A stretch of DNA of 64,000 nucleotides from Rhizophagus irregularis (GCF_026210795.1 NC_089434.1:1488001-1552000), one strand, 5' to 3'. Shown: positions 24,205 to 36,870, counted from the first letter of the stretch. Notes: a model not told the origin generated them from the sequence alone. Made by a program: numbers and translations.

Positions 24205-24466
24205 ATGGATAATGAAAATAAAGAAGCTTTGTCTCCTATTACAAAAGAAATTGAAGAAAAGGCCGTTAAAATTAAAGAAGGTCTTAAACATGTAGAAACT
24301 AAAGAAAATAATAAATTACCGACCGCTGCTGGTAAATTTTATTTATTTATTATCGAAATGTAATTTTCTTAAAAAAAAAAAAATTCAAAAAGTTTATTCA
24401 AATATTTATTATTTTATAGAAATTGAAGCTGAAAAGAAAGAGAAAGAATCTGAGGAGAAAAAATGA
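24205..24466 (+). CDS. Beta-thymosin-like small actin-binding protein
   Basis: Two exons, 24205-24331 and 24420-24466, are joined in phase 1 and give 57 residues. The protein is very rich in Lys and Glu. Its centre reads LKHVETKENNKLPTAAEIEAEK, which follows the beta-thymosin pattern: LKxTE, then EKNxLP, then a second helix ending in EK. Beta-thymosins bind G-actin one to one through LKxTE and sequester monomers in the cytosol. The usual size is 40-45 residues; here there is an extra N-terminal segment and a short acidic and basic tail. The intron splits the motif right after LPTAA. The protein is too short and too split to appear as a normal open frame. The function is inferred from the motif only. 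Confidence 0.75.
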
Positions 24467-25124
24467 ATAATATTTTTTTTTTTCAAGATTCCCTTTTTCT
24501 TATACATGTAGGATTATTTATTAAAGATTTTATTAAAGATTTTTTTTGTTAATAAAAAAAAAATCGAATTTCGTATCTTTAGTTTCATCTACATTGTACA
24601 CTAGATGAATTAATTGTAAAGAATAATAAACAATATTATATACCAAATACTTTTTGTCTTAAACCTGTATTCAATGAATCGTGTAATTGGTTGCAACATA
24701 AGAAATTCTATTTTTATTTATCGTCAAATTGTTTTATTAGGTTAAATATAATTACACAGAACCCCTGTGGCGTTATGTAATTCACATGTGTATCCATAAA
24801 ATCATAAATCATAAATCATATCATTCTCCGTGATCACGAGCACGCAGATCATCTGACCTAGCTCGAACCACGTAAATTTTCGATAAAACTTGATCCTTTA
24901 TAATTTATTAATATACCAAGATTTGCATTTTATGATATGATTTATATTCTTAACCATCTGAGAAAGTTATATAAAATTTATATATAATTATTTAAATTAC
25001 AAACTAAGAATCTTGTAAAATATCTTATTAATCTAATCTTAGTGTTTAAATAATTTAAATAAATAAAAGTGTAAATAAATGATAAGAATTTAAAATATAA
25101 AATAATATTGTCAATTTGATTTAT
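24467..25124. other. Intergenic region before the kinase array
   Basis: A+T-rich DNA with no coding signal. From about 24,950 it shows similarity to the DNA downstream of the other kinase copies (ATTACAAACTAAGAAxxTTGTAAAA), so the duplicated unit probably begins there. Confidence 0.5.
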
Positions 25125-25375
25125 TTAAAATTCATCTAATGATAAATAAATAAGATGATTGCTTTAAAAAGAAATCTTATTTATTTACCATCAGGATTTT
25201 CTAGTTCATCTTGTTCTTTTAAATGAGGATTTGGATGATTATATGTTTCGTTATCATCTATATGAAGAATATAAATAAATAGAATTAAAAAAATAGTATA
25301 AAGATTATTTATCATTATGAAAAATTTTAATATACCATCAGCATTATTATTATTATTTTGCCTTTTTATTTGTTG

Positions 25376-27406
25376 TTAAATTATTTCTTTTTCATCATCT
25401 AAATTTTAAATAAAAGTCATATTTAATAAAATATAATGAATAATTTACTTTGTTAATTTACTTACTATTTGAATTTATTTGCAACTTTTTGAATTCTTTG
25501 GGTAATTTTTCATTATCATCTAAAATTAAGAATATAGAAAATTGACTTTAATATTTAATATAAATTACCTTTAAAAAATTTATAATTTCTTACTATTCTG
25601 TTTATTTGATCTATTAAATTCATTAACTAAAAATCAAATATTAATTCAATTTATAAACTTAATAATATTATAAAAAATTTTCAACAATATTAACGTTAGT
25701 ACTTACCGTTATGGATGTTAAAATCATTCAATTTACTAAGAAATGCTATTAACAAAATATTTTAAAATTAAATTATTATAATAATTAAAAATGACAAGAA
25801 ATTATCAATTTATACCTTCTTGTTCTTCTATTATATTTTATTAAATTCAAAAAAAAAAGATAAAATAAATAATGTATTTTAAGATACTAAATACAATTAT
25901 TAATAAAATATTATACACTTATACCTTCTGTTGCATTTCTTGGTTCAGGTAGATTCTCAAAATTGTGAATTTTACTTGTAAATAATCTGTTACTTATATA
26001 ATTTGTTTCTAAATTACTATTATTTATTTCTAAATTATCTATTTCTGATTGGAATAATTCATCTGACATACTTTGATAATCTAAGTTAATTCTTTTCATT
26101 CTTTTCCAAAGCGTATAAATATCTGGTCTTTTTAACGGATCGGCATTCCAACATTCTTTCATTAAATTCTTATATTCTAATGGAGTTCCTGACACAATTT
26201 TTGGCCTTATACCATTAATAATGTTTATTGCAAGATCATAATCATGTTCATAATTTATAAATGGTGGTTGTCCAGATGAAATTTCCCACATAAGTATTGC
26301 AATACTATAAATATCAGATGCAATAGTATATTCTCTTCCGACAATAGCTTCGGGTGCTATAAAAGGAAGATTTCCATATATACTTTTTGATGGTTTATCA
26401 ATTGGCCCACAAAATCCAAGATCACTAATATACCAGGAATCATTTAATTGTGAATATAATATATTTCCAGAATGCAAATCTCCATGAATTGCATTTTCTC
26501 TATAAATAAAGTAAATTGCGTTAATTATTTCATAAGCAATGTTAACTCTCTCTTTCCATATAAGTTGGTTATGATTTTGTTGTAAATATATTCTTAAATC
26601 CATATCCATTTTCATCATCACAAGCATATAATTACCGTTTAATATATCTTGTGTCAATCCATAACATTGAACAATATCCGCCCATTTATTATTTATAGTT
26701 AAATGTGATTTAGCCTAAATGATATGTTATTGTTAATACAAAAACTTCGTTTTACAATTTTTCTGTTTATTTTTATATTTTGCGCCAATAATTTATAAAA
26801 AAAAATTATACAAACCTCTTCAAACCAACGTTGATTTGCATTTTTAACATCATCTAATCTTTTAAGTATTACTTTAATAGTTCCAAATCTATTTAATTGT
26901 TGTTTTTCAGAATCCCATTCTTCATAATGTCCATCATTCCAATCTGCTGTATAAATTTCAGAAAATCCTCCTTTCGTTAAATATTTAATATTTTTTAAAT
27001 TATTATATGGAATCCATTCAACAACCATATTTGGCATAAGTGTTTCCATTTGACATTTTTGTATTAAATTATTAATATCATCATTTTCGGATTTCCAATT
27101 TGAAAAATTTTCTTTTAAATAATTTCGAATACAATATTCACAATATAATGTTGCTAAACATTCTTGGTTACAATTTTCACAAATTCTTTTTATTCCTGAA
27201 TTATCTCTAACTTTATCTCGATCATAATCTTTAGTTAAAAATCTTATTGCATAAGATTTTTCATCATTTGTAAGAATTTTATCAATAAGAACTGTTTGTT
27301 TTCTAAATTCAAATTTTTTGTGCATATCATTGTGAATATTAGTATCTGTTAATAATATTGCTCTATCAATTGTTGTAAGAATTAATTCATAACGAAGATT
27401 TGTCAT
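25376..27406 (-). CDS. TKL-like protein kinase, array copy 1 (degenerating)
   Basis: Exons on the minus strand: 27406-26816, 26714-25925, 25827-25816, 25745-25707, 25626-25594, 25519-25466 and 25398 to a stop at 25378-25376. The product is 513 residues. The N-terminal Cys cluster (CENCNQEC...YCEYC) and glycine-poor loop KGGFSEIY match the other copies. The catalytic motif is HGD instead of HRD (R275G); DLG and APE remain. Exon 5 is shorter than in the other copies because a change created a GTAAGA donor inside it. In exon 7 two apparent C-to-T changes turn ACT CAA into ATT TAA, giving a premature stop. Recognisable remnants of exon 8 (25257-25189) and exon 9 (25135-25125) lie beyond. Skipping exon 7 (63 nt) would restore the frame. 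It is probably a pseudokinase or an early pseudogene. Confidence 0.8.
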
Positions 27407-30400
27407 AATGTTAATTAATAAATTAAAAAGGAAAGAAAAGAATTATGTTTTTATTAAAGTTCGTTCAACTTTCGAAATTTAATTAGTAAAAAATGCAAAT
27501 TGTTGATCAAAACCTTAATGTTGTGTCACCGTACAATTTAAATTTTTGTTACCTTGTTGCCTTTAGGCGTAGTGTTTTACGACTCGAACTTAGCATAATA
27601 AGAAATGATATTCCGTTTCGTATATTTTTTTTTTGCTGAGCATGACATTTTTTAAAATTAATTGCAGACATAATTTGTGATTTTATATTTAATAAATAAA
27701 TAATATTCCTCAATTAATATTTTATTTGATGAAATAAAAAATCTAAACTTTCAAAATAATTGTGTATTAATTAATTGTCTGAGGCGTAGCAAAGGAACTT
27801 TCAAGTATAAGACAATGCAATGTTCGTCTGTCACGCCGCGTGTATGATATGGCCAATGAAATTTTAGGATCAGGTGTAACATGTTAACGTGATTAATGAT
27901 CATGTGATTATAACGCTTCGGACACCTAGTTGATAGTTATTCTAAACAACGGTAAAATGTAAAATTTATAGATAATCTTTCATTTGATTCTATTTTAAAT
28001 AAAAATCATATAAATGATGTATATTAGAAATTATAAAAACCATTTTTCATTAAAGAAGCCACGTCTAAATTGAAGAACTTTTGTAAAATTATCATTTCTG
28101 TTCTTTTTGATGCAAATATAGATTACAAATAAAGGATTGAATCAAAAATGTAATTTGTTAAAAGTACATTAAAACTGAATGAATGAAAGAAACCATTCAC
28201 ATTGATAATTAATTATGTGTAGTGACTTCACCATAATAGATTAGCAATTTGCTATTGTAATTATAATTATAAGCGACTTATATTCTTGATTGTCTAATAC
28301 AAGCAAATGCGAAATGTATCGATCTGTAATATATATTACTGCAGTGAAGTTAATTCAAAAAATTTTTATACGCGCAAAATGTTAAAGCTTTATGCACATC
28401 TTGTATGTAAGAGTAAAATAATAATAAGCGCGATCTTTAATGTACGTTGCGCCTATTGTGTATTATTGGATTTAAATTTTTTTTTTGCAAATAAACCTTG
28501 TCCTTAGGTATAAAGTAGATAAATAAGAAATAAATAAAAACAAAGATCAACTTAAAAATCCATCTGAACGTATAGTTTTGATTTGATAATAGAGTATCAT
28601 AATATACATATATTATTTAATAATCTATCAACGCACAATTTATGATAATTATGCTATAAAATTATTTTAGATTCGTAACATTAAAATTTCCATCAAATTA
28701 TTTAATTTTTCTCGTATAATTATTGTTTGAACAAATAAAAAATTGTTAATATAAATTTTTTTTACTGATAATTTATATATTTAATAATTTGAATAATTTA
28801 TTATATAATTATTTAAATTACAAACTAAGAATCTTGTAAAAATTTAGTACACTAGTCTGTGTTTAAATAATTCAAAATAAATAATAAATAATAAATAATA
28901 TAATAAAAATTTAAAATATAAAAAAATCGTTAATATATCAAAGACAATTTAAAATCCATCTAAGGAATAAATAAATAACAGATAATAAATAGTAACAGGT
29001 TAGTAAATAAAATATAGTAATATAAATATAATAACATCAGAAAATTTCTTTCACTTAAAATCCACATGGAAATCCGCATCGAATATTGTGGAAATATGTG
29101 GAAATCTGAATAGTTCTAACATTTCCAAATATTCTGGAAAAACACGTGGTATCTTCGACAAAATGCGATGTGAATCCGCGTAGGATATATGGGAATGTGT
29201 GAAATTCTACATATTCCTGACTGAACCAATCCGTGTGGAACGTGGTCTGATCTACCTAAAAATTTCATGATGGAGGTAATTAAGAACTTACCATAAACAA
29301 TTTCCAAGTCATATATATCCCTTAAGCCGTAACTGAAAAAAAAAATAAAACACCGAAATGAAACCTAGAATCGGTTTATAAAAACTCGGGCATGTGATCT
29401 AGATGTGACGCCCAAGTTTTGATTGGTCCGTGTAATATCGCGACGTATTTTTTTTCAAAAGAAAATATCTTTATAGTAAAAAAGAAACTTGTAAAATTTA
29501 TTTAAGAGATAAATCGTTTTTGAATGGGAGAAATAAGAAAAAATAGACATCTTAAACTAAGAATAATAACACCCGAAACGAGTTTGAGACAGCTTGGATT
29601 CCTAATATTCTTCGTTTCAGAAACGAATTATCTCTTTTAAACATTTAAAATAGCTTAATTAATTTATTTATTCATTCATTTATTTGCGGTAATAACACAC
29701 ATTTCGACGATGACATGTGCAGTATATTCTGATTATTCGTTCGAGAATCAAAGGTAAAGTATTTAGAGTGTGATTAGGGAATTGTTCATTATAATATTCT
29801 TAATAAAAATTTCATTGTCAAATTAAGCAATGATAGTAAACATTATATTTTATTTAAACGAACGATTACTAAAAAGGCCTAAACTTTGTTGCCAAATATT
29901 GAGACGTGCGAAAATACACATTCCTCATTAAAAAAATAATCGTGTAAAATTTAATTGAGTATAATTTATTTGATACATTATTAAGGGCATATATTTTTTG
30001 GCTTAAATGTATTAAGTGAGTTCAGTATATATGGCATCATCATCAAAGGACTTCTCTACGAAATTTTTGATGATAAAAATCAATTTTTTATTTTTTAAAA
30101 AAAGATAGAGCATTAAAGATTCTGCGAGATAATAAATATTTCTATATGAATTTTTTACAAAAAGTGATAATTGGTAATGATTTTGTTGATATTAATAGTC
30201 TTTCACTTAAAATAAAACTCTTCTAATAAAGATTTTGATTGAAGATATTTGATATACTGCAAGTATTTATTTCATTATAAATAAAAATTTTAGTATGATA
30301 ATAATTCGTTATAAAGATAACCAATGAGTAATGACAATTAAGTATCTGTTGGTACCATGAAACATTTCCCACACTTAGTCAAATACGGTCAACCGTACGA

Positions 30401-30611
30401 CCGAAAAATTTTTTATTAATCATTTCTTTCGCATAAATTTTTTACCGATAAATTCTATTTTTCGAAGTACCTATATCGCCATTATAAGCCACTGATCAAG
30501 TCTATTTTATTATTAATCATGATGAATTCGGAAAGGTTTTTACAAGTATATATATATCCTCAAACTTTTTCAAAACTTCTTAAGAAACACTTCTTTCTCT
30601 GAAAGTCTTTT
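27407..30611. other. Intergenic region with kinase 3'-end relic
   Basis: The first kilobase is a diverged version of the upstream region of the other kinase copies (AATGCAAATTGTTGATCAAAAC is conserved). A relic of a kinase 3' end lies at about 28,495-29,045. The frames at 28307-28507 and 29116-29307 are not credible. The remainder to 30611 shows nothing recognisable. Confidence 0.5.
28495..29045 (-). pseudogene. Relic of a sixth kinase gene 3' end
   Basis: This stretch matches the DNA downstream of the other kinase genes over several hundred bases. It includes the terminal-exon signature CTTAGATGGATTTTAA (minus strand, near 28,950) and the CAGGTTAGTAAATAAAAT block. The match then breaks off near 29,035, where exon 8 should follow. 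A further matching word, GTAATTAAGAACTTACCAT, reappears near 29,276, so about 235 bp of unrelated DNA seems inserted. No kinase coding exon follows. Confidence 0.65.
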
Positions 30612-33161
30612 ATGCTTTACAGAATTATTTACAAAATGTTTGCGTCACTAAATTGTTTACTCTTAGGAAAGACTTCTTTTGATGATGTTTTTACGGTTAA
30701 CGTTGATGATAATAACGAGATTAATAATGTTAATGTCAAAATTGATAATTTAAAGATTCACATCTCAAATTCCTTATTCCTTATTTGGAATAATAAAAAA
30801 GATACGTTAGGAATCAATGATCCTGACATTATGAAGCTTTGGAAGGTTGTCATCGGTTACGAATTACGATGATGAAGACAAGCTTAAACATGTTACTACC
30901 GAAGATGATATTAAAAAAATTCTTATGGCGAGAGGTTGTTACCTATCTTCCTGGTTAAGAAACTTTTTTCGTAACAGCTGCTTGTAGATGAAAACATTTA
31001 CGTCATCGTACAAATGCCCGCCGCTTGCTGGTAAGTGTCTCTCAATGTTTAATCGAAATTTACAGTTGGAAAAAAATACCTTTATTTAATTTTTAACCTT
31101 GCACTGTATCATATTCTTTTTTTAATTACCTTTCATATATTTGTAGCCCTGGTAAGTGTCTCAATGTTTTACCTCTCGAATGAGAAATTTGCAGTAACAA
31201 AATATCGATTTGGTCATTTATTAAAAATATCGAATATGCTTCCTCCTTGTCACTACAACCATTAGAGTTCGGGCGGAAAAGGAGGAACACGGAAGTAGAA
31301 AGTAAGAAATATGCTTGTTTTTACACGTAGCTATATATTTCATATTCTTACAAATGTTTTTTCTCTACAACAACAAGTGGAAAGAGAAAAAGATGGACGG
31401 TTAATAGAGTACCATTATGAATGAAGTGCGTCGTCATTCAGTATACTTTGTTGATCAAATGGAAGCGATTGGACCACTTTATGACATGATTCAGAAAGGA
31501 GAATTTGTAGCTTCATACGGTGCACGAGCTTCCGGGAAGTCTACACGGGTGGATCAAGCTATGTTTGAGTTGGAAAGAAGAGGTATGTTTGCATTTGGTA
31601 AGTTCTATTTAGTCAATATAACTGTTGCTTACATTTCTTTTTTTCTTCGGAGCAGTATATCTTTTGAAGGAGTAAATATGAAAACTATAAACACATTCTG
31701 GTCCGCTGGTCGGCAATTGTCATTAATGCTCCAAAATATTTTAAATTATATGATGTCAAATCTGCCGATGATTTCATGTCAAAGTTTCAGAAAAGTAATT
31801 GGAAATCTGATGTTCTCTTCATTAACGAGTATGATACATCACTTGTAGCAGATGATGACGTTAAAACCTCATTTCTTGGAGCAATTCGTAACATTAAAAA
31901 TTCAAAAAGACACTATGCACTCTGGTCTGCTGTGGTCATCGGTCCCCTAAGTATTTTATTTCTGAAATCAGACAAAATGAATATCTCGCCATTAAACGTT
32001 AAGGAGCCATTTAGGAACCCAAATTTCACTCTGGCACAAGTGGAGTCATAATATAAAGATTATGAGGAGACGCCAAATTGACCATTGTGGATGTCATTAA
32101 GGATATTTACGGATGGACAAACGGGTATGTGAAGCTGGCCGGAAGTAATATTAAATCAATACTAAAATTTGTTTTTCTGTTATTTGACAGGCATGCTGGC
32201 CTTGTCTGCCTTTGTGGCAAGGCTATCAGTTCTTTAGAAAGAACTTGACGAAAGAAGATCTTGATTTCGTACTCTGGTCAAACTTCGTTGCCAGTTTACA
32301 ACTAACAGTTCGTATGATTACTTATAACACATTTAAAAAGATGGTTGACAATCTTATTACGCTTGATATTGCTAAGGGAGCTTTGGACCTTCTCCGATCT
32401 GTATTTTTAGGATTTTTCGATTTTATACAAATTCATGACCTTGAAGAAGAAGACAAGCAGATTTCCTAACTTCTGAGGGGGTGCTTATGAAGGAAAGTGA
32501 CAGCAAGTTTAGTTACATGATGTCGTCTTTTTTGTTGATGAATTGATTCGGCGACAAGTTATTCTTGAAGTATACTGGTCCGCCCCAAAATGTGCAGTCC
32601 CCAAAAAAAACAATGGTTCTCTGGACACTCTCGAAGTTTTGAAGGGGCTATCCGTTGTTTTGACAAAGAAATAATTTCTAGAGCATTTTCTTGGTCATTT
32701 AAAGTTGCAAAAATGTACTTATGAAAGGTCAAAAAAATTATCATGTCCCTCGTGAAAGCGTATACGACACTGAGTTGAACAGGATACTTGTTAACTGGAT
32801 TGTCAAGCAAGATGCATATGAGATCATCCGAAAAGGATAAACATTATTACAGCGTAATTAAAAAATTGTCTCAAACAATCATTCTTGAATTATTAGCAAC
32901 TTCAACAAAATCAAACCTCAATGAACACTTTTCACGAGCGCTTAAATATGCAGATAATCTGTCTGTAAACGAAATATGGATAGTACACTTTATGTGCGAG
33001 GATTGAAACCTCATTACCCACCTATTAATGAAGAATTTGAAAGACTTAACATTGTACACTTTTTGCATAATGAAAAGTTTGATAAAGTACAAATGAGTGC
33101 AAAATTCAAGAATACCTTTGGTGCTATTACTTATATTATCAATAAACAGATTATACCTTAA
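30612..33161 (+). pseudogene. Crinkler (CRN)-like gene with P-loop NTPase, broken
   Basis: The first part (30612-30872, in frame from an ATG at 30636) resembles the ubiquitin-like N-terminal header of Crinkler proteins, with LNCLLLGKTSF followed by LWKV. A P-loop NTPase segment begins at 31417, where VASYGARASGKSTR contains a Walker A motif. NTPase-related stretches continue in shifting frames to about 32,050, including NEYDTSLVADDDVK (Walker B-like) and a KRHYALWSAVVIGP segment. Further blocks at 32212-32469 and 32788-33161 match the C-terminal part of such proteins. Several frameshifts and stops interrupt the reading (near 30865, 31700, 32050, 32500-32790 and 33005), so no functional product is expected. 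Crinklers are intracellular effector-type proteins; here the copy is dead. No signal peptide is visible. Confidence 0.75.
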
Positions 33162-34429
33162 TTAATTCATCTTGTATTCTCTTTGCTTGGCTTGGTGCTG
33201 ATTAGTTCTTAATTTAGTGATAGTTGGAGAGGCTTGCACTACATTTTCATCTTATCGACTGTATTGAAGTATATCTTGGAGACGCAATATTATATTGACG
33301 AGGACTATTGGGTGAAGCAAATTCTCTTGAAGGAGGCATAGAATACCGATGATTAGGAACATTATTATACAATAACCTTACTCCTTAAAATTTTTTTTGT
33401 CTTAGAATATCTTCGAGCGCAAACTTTTACAAATGCACCACAATTTAATAATCATTTTATTATATGTATTAATATATGTATTTTAATTATATCAAGTTTA
33501 AGTAATAAAATCGCATTTCTCGTTATTACCAAGAAAAATAAAAATCACGTGCACGTGAACAATTGTTCACACCGATCACTTTCGCCAAGAACAAATTTTT
33601 ATGAAATTCGGGACACATTCTGGGATTCATTACGTCTATGCTATTACTCCTCCTCTTTTTCGAAATACCCCTAAACCTTAGGTATAACTGAAAGTAGATG
33701 AATAAGAGATAAATAAAAATAAAGGACAACTTTAAAAATCCACCTGAACGTATAGTTTTTGATTTGATAATAATATTATATACAGTATATTATATTTTTA
33801 TTTTATTTCAGAGAGGAGTAACCAATGACGAAAACATAATAGAAGTAAACAACTACAGGTAGTGAATAACTATACTATTAGGGGTGCTGTGGTTATTAAT
33901 CCCGTATAACAGGACCTCACCCTCCGGGCGGAACTACTCTAACAGTAAAACTACGCTACTGATAAAGAAAGTATACAGTATATTATTTAATAATCGCCCT
34001 ATGAAAAATTTTTCAGAAAAATGATCACGTGTCTGAGTTTCTTCGGAATAAAAACTAGAAAAATGATCATTTATCGCCAGAATTTTTTTTATAGGGATCT
34101 ATCTACTCATGATTTATAATAATTATGCCATAAAATTCATAAAATTTATTTTATATCCGTAAAATTAAAATTTCCATCAAATTATTTAATTTTTTTTTGT
34201 AGTTATTGTCGAAACAAATAAAAAGGTTACTATAAATTTTTTTTCTGATAATTTATATATTTAATAATTTGAATAAATTTATTATACAATTATTTAAATT
34301 ACAAACTAAGAAAATTGTAAAAAATTTTACTACTCTAGTCTTAATGTTTAAATAATTCAAAATAAACATAAATAATAAAAGATAGAAATTTAAAAATATA
34401 AAAAAATTGTTAATTTATCAAAAGATAAT
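33162..34429. other. Intergenic region, downstream flank of kinase copy 2
   Basis: From about 33,675 the DNA matches the relic at 28,495 and the downstream flanks of the other kinase copies. The match is interrupted by a SINE-like insertion (33779-33986). No gene is supported. Confidence 0.5.
33779..33986 (-). mobile_element. SINE-like insertion with 15-bp target duplication
   Basis: The direct repeats TATACAGTATATTAT at 33779-33793 and 33972-33986 flank 178 bp that are missing from the matching position in the relic near 28,600. On the minus strand the insert ends in an A-rich tail (AAATAAAATAAAAAT). Its body is far richer in G+C than its surroundings (CCTCCGGGCGG). A long variable target duplication plus an A-rich tail is what LINE-driven retroposition leaves. 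No clear Pol III boxes were identified, so the source RNA is unknown. Confidence 0.65.
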
Positions 34430-36721
34430 TTAAAATCCATCTAAGGAATAAATAAATAACAGATAATAGTAACAGGTTAGTAAATAAAATAAATAAAATA
34501 TCGTAAAAATATAAGAATAATAAAGTAATTAAGAACTTACCATCAGGAATTTCAAATTCATCTTGTTCATTTGAATGAAGATTTGGATTATTATGTATAT
34601 CATCATCATCATCTATAAATAAATAAATAAATATAATATAATGTAATTAAAGTTAGCTATTATTATGTAAGATTTTGCTTACCATCAATATTAATATTTT
34701 GCTTTTTTGTTTGTTTTTGAGTTATTTCTTTTTCATCATCTAAATTTTTTAAATAAATGACGTGTTTAATAAATGAAATTAGTAATTTACTTACTATTTG
34801 AATTTATTTGCAACTTTTTAAATACTTTAGATAATCTTTTACTGCTACCTAAATTAGGATTTTGATTTAATATTAAATTCAAATTCAATTATTTCTAACA
34901 TATAATTCAAATAAATATTACCTTTAAAAATATTAATTATTTTCGATGATTTGCTACTATTCTGTTTATTTGACCCGTTAAAATCATTAACTGAAAACAA
35001 ATATTAATTTATAAACATTGTTATGAAAAAAATTCAACAATATAGCGTTAAATACTTACTATCATCAGGAATGTTAAAATCATATGATTTACTATGAAAT
35101 TCTATTATAAAAAATAAACTATTTTAATATTAAATTGTTGATAATTAAAAAATAGCAAAAAATTATTAATACCTTCTTGTTCTTCTATTATAATTAATTT
35201 TAATTAAGAAATAATAATGTTAATTTATTTTAAAATAAACAAAAAAGATTAATAAAATATTATACACTTATACCTTCTGTTGCATTTCTTGGTTCAGGTA
35301 GATTTTCAAAGTTGTGAATTTTACTTGTAAATAATCTGCTACTCGTATAATTTCCTTTTACTTTATTCATTTCTAAATTATCTATTTTTGATTGGAAAAA
35401 TTCATCTGACATATTTTGACAATCTATATTAAATCTTTGCATTTTTTTCTCAAATGTATAAATATCAGGCCTTTTTAATGGATCAGCATCCCAACATTGT
35501 ACCATTAAATTTTTATATTCTAATGGAGTTCCTGACACAATTTTTGGCCTTATACCATTAATAATGTTCATTGCAAGATCATAATCATGTTCATAATTTA
35601 TAAATGGTGGTTGTCCAGATGAAATTTCCCACATAAGTATTGCAATACTATAAATATCAGATGCAAAAGTACATTCCCTTCCAACAATAACTTCGGGTGC
35701 TATATAAGGAAGATTTCCATATATACTTGTTGATGATTTATTAGCAGGTCCACAAAATCCTAGATCACTAATGTCCCAAGCATCATTTAATTGTGAATAT
35801 AATATGTTTCCAGAATGCAAATCTCTATGAATTGCATTTTCACTATGAATATGATAAAGTGCAAGAATTATTTCATCAGCAATCCTAATTCTATCTTTCC
35901 ATGTAAGTTGATTATGATTTTGCTGTAAATATTTTCTTAAATCTATATCCCTTTTCGCTATTACAAGCATATAATTTCCATTTGATATATCTTGTGTCAA
36001 TCCATAACATCGAACAATTTCTGCCCATTTATTACTTATGGTTAAATGTGATTTAGCCTAAATGACATGTTATTTGTTATTATAAAAACTCCAAATTTTA
36101 TAAATAAATTTCAAATAAAATTATACAAACCTCTTCAAACCAACTTTGATTTACACTCTCAACATTTTCTAACCTTTTAAGTATTACTTCAAATGTTCCA
36201 GCTCTTTTTAATTGTTTTTTTTCAGAATCCCATTCATCATAACGTCCATTAATCCAGTCTGCTGTATAAATTTCAGAAAATCCACCTTTTGTTAAATATT
36301 TAATATTTATTAAATTGCTGTAAGGAATCCATTCAACTACCATATTTGGCATAAGTGTTTCCATTTGACATTTCTGTATTAATTTATCAATATTATCATT
36401 TCCGGATGTCCAATTTGAAAAATTTTCTATTAAATAATTTCGAACACATTTTTCACAATATAATGTAGCTAAACATTCTTGATTACAATTTTCACAATTT
36501 CTTTTTGTACCATCATTATGCATAATTTTATTTCGATCATAACTTTTAGTTAATAATCTTATTGCGTAAGTTTTTTCATTTTTTGTAAGACTTTTATCAG
36601 CAAGAACTGTTTGTTTTTGAAATTCAAATTGTTTGTGTATATCATTGTAAATATTAGTATCTAATAATGAAAGCGTCCTGTTATTTGCTGCATAAATTAA
36701 TTCATATCGAAGAGTGGACAT
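34430..36721 (-). CDS. TKL-like protein kinase, array copy 2
   Basis: Nine exons on the minus strand: 36721-36131, 36057-35274, 35184-35173, 35101-35060, 34990-34922, 34848-34795, 34739-34683, 34612-34541 and 34440-34430. The product is 563 residues. An N-terminal Cys cluster (C76, C79, C83, C89, C92) precedes the kinase domain, which starts near 135. Visible elements are the loop KGGFSEIY (145-152), the lysine in VILK (K182), HRDLHSGN (H274, R275, D276, N281), DLG (295-297) and APE (317-319). DLG replaces the usual DFG. The C-terminal 100 or so residues come from small in-frame exons and are polar and low in complexity. The last exon encodes only a split Asp codon, Gly, Phe and the stop. It is likely a cytosolic Ser/Thr or dual-specificity kinase; no substrate can be inferred. 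Confidence 0.88.
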
Positions 36722-36870
36722 AATGTAATTAATAAATTAAAAGGAAAGAAAGAATTGTGTTTCAAGTTCGTTACTCCGAGATAAATTAGTAAATGCAAAT
36801 TGTTGATCAAAACTTGTACCACTCTTGTACCACCATGTGAATTTAAATTCTGTGATCAGTATTCGACGCT
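36722..36870 (-). promoter_or_regulatory. Conserved upstream region of kinase copies
   Basis: About 140 bp directly upstream of the start is nearly the same in copies 2, 3, 4 and 5. It includes GGAAAGAAAGAATTGTGTTT, AATGCAAATTGTTGATCAAA and the doubled motif TTGTACCACTCTTGTACCAC, followed by CATGTGAATTTAAATT. The same block lies at about 54869-55005, 58894-59020 and 62320-62455. Copy 1 keeps only the central part. The conservation probably reflects recent duplication, with the promoter included in the unit. Confidence 0.6.
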
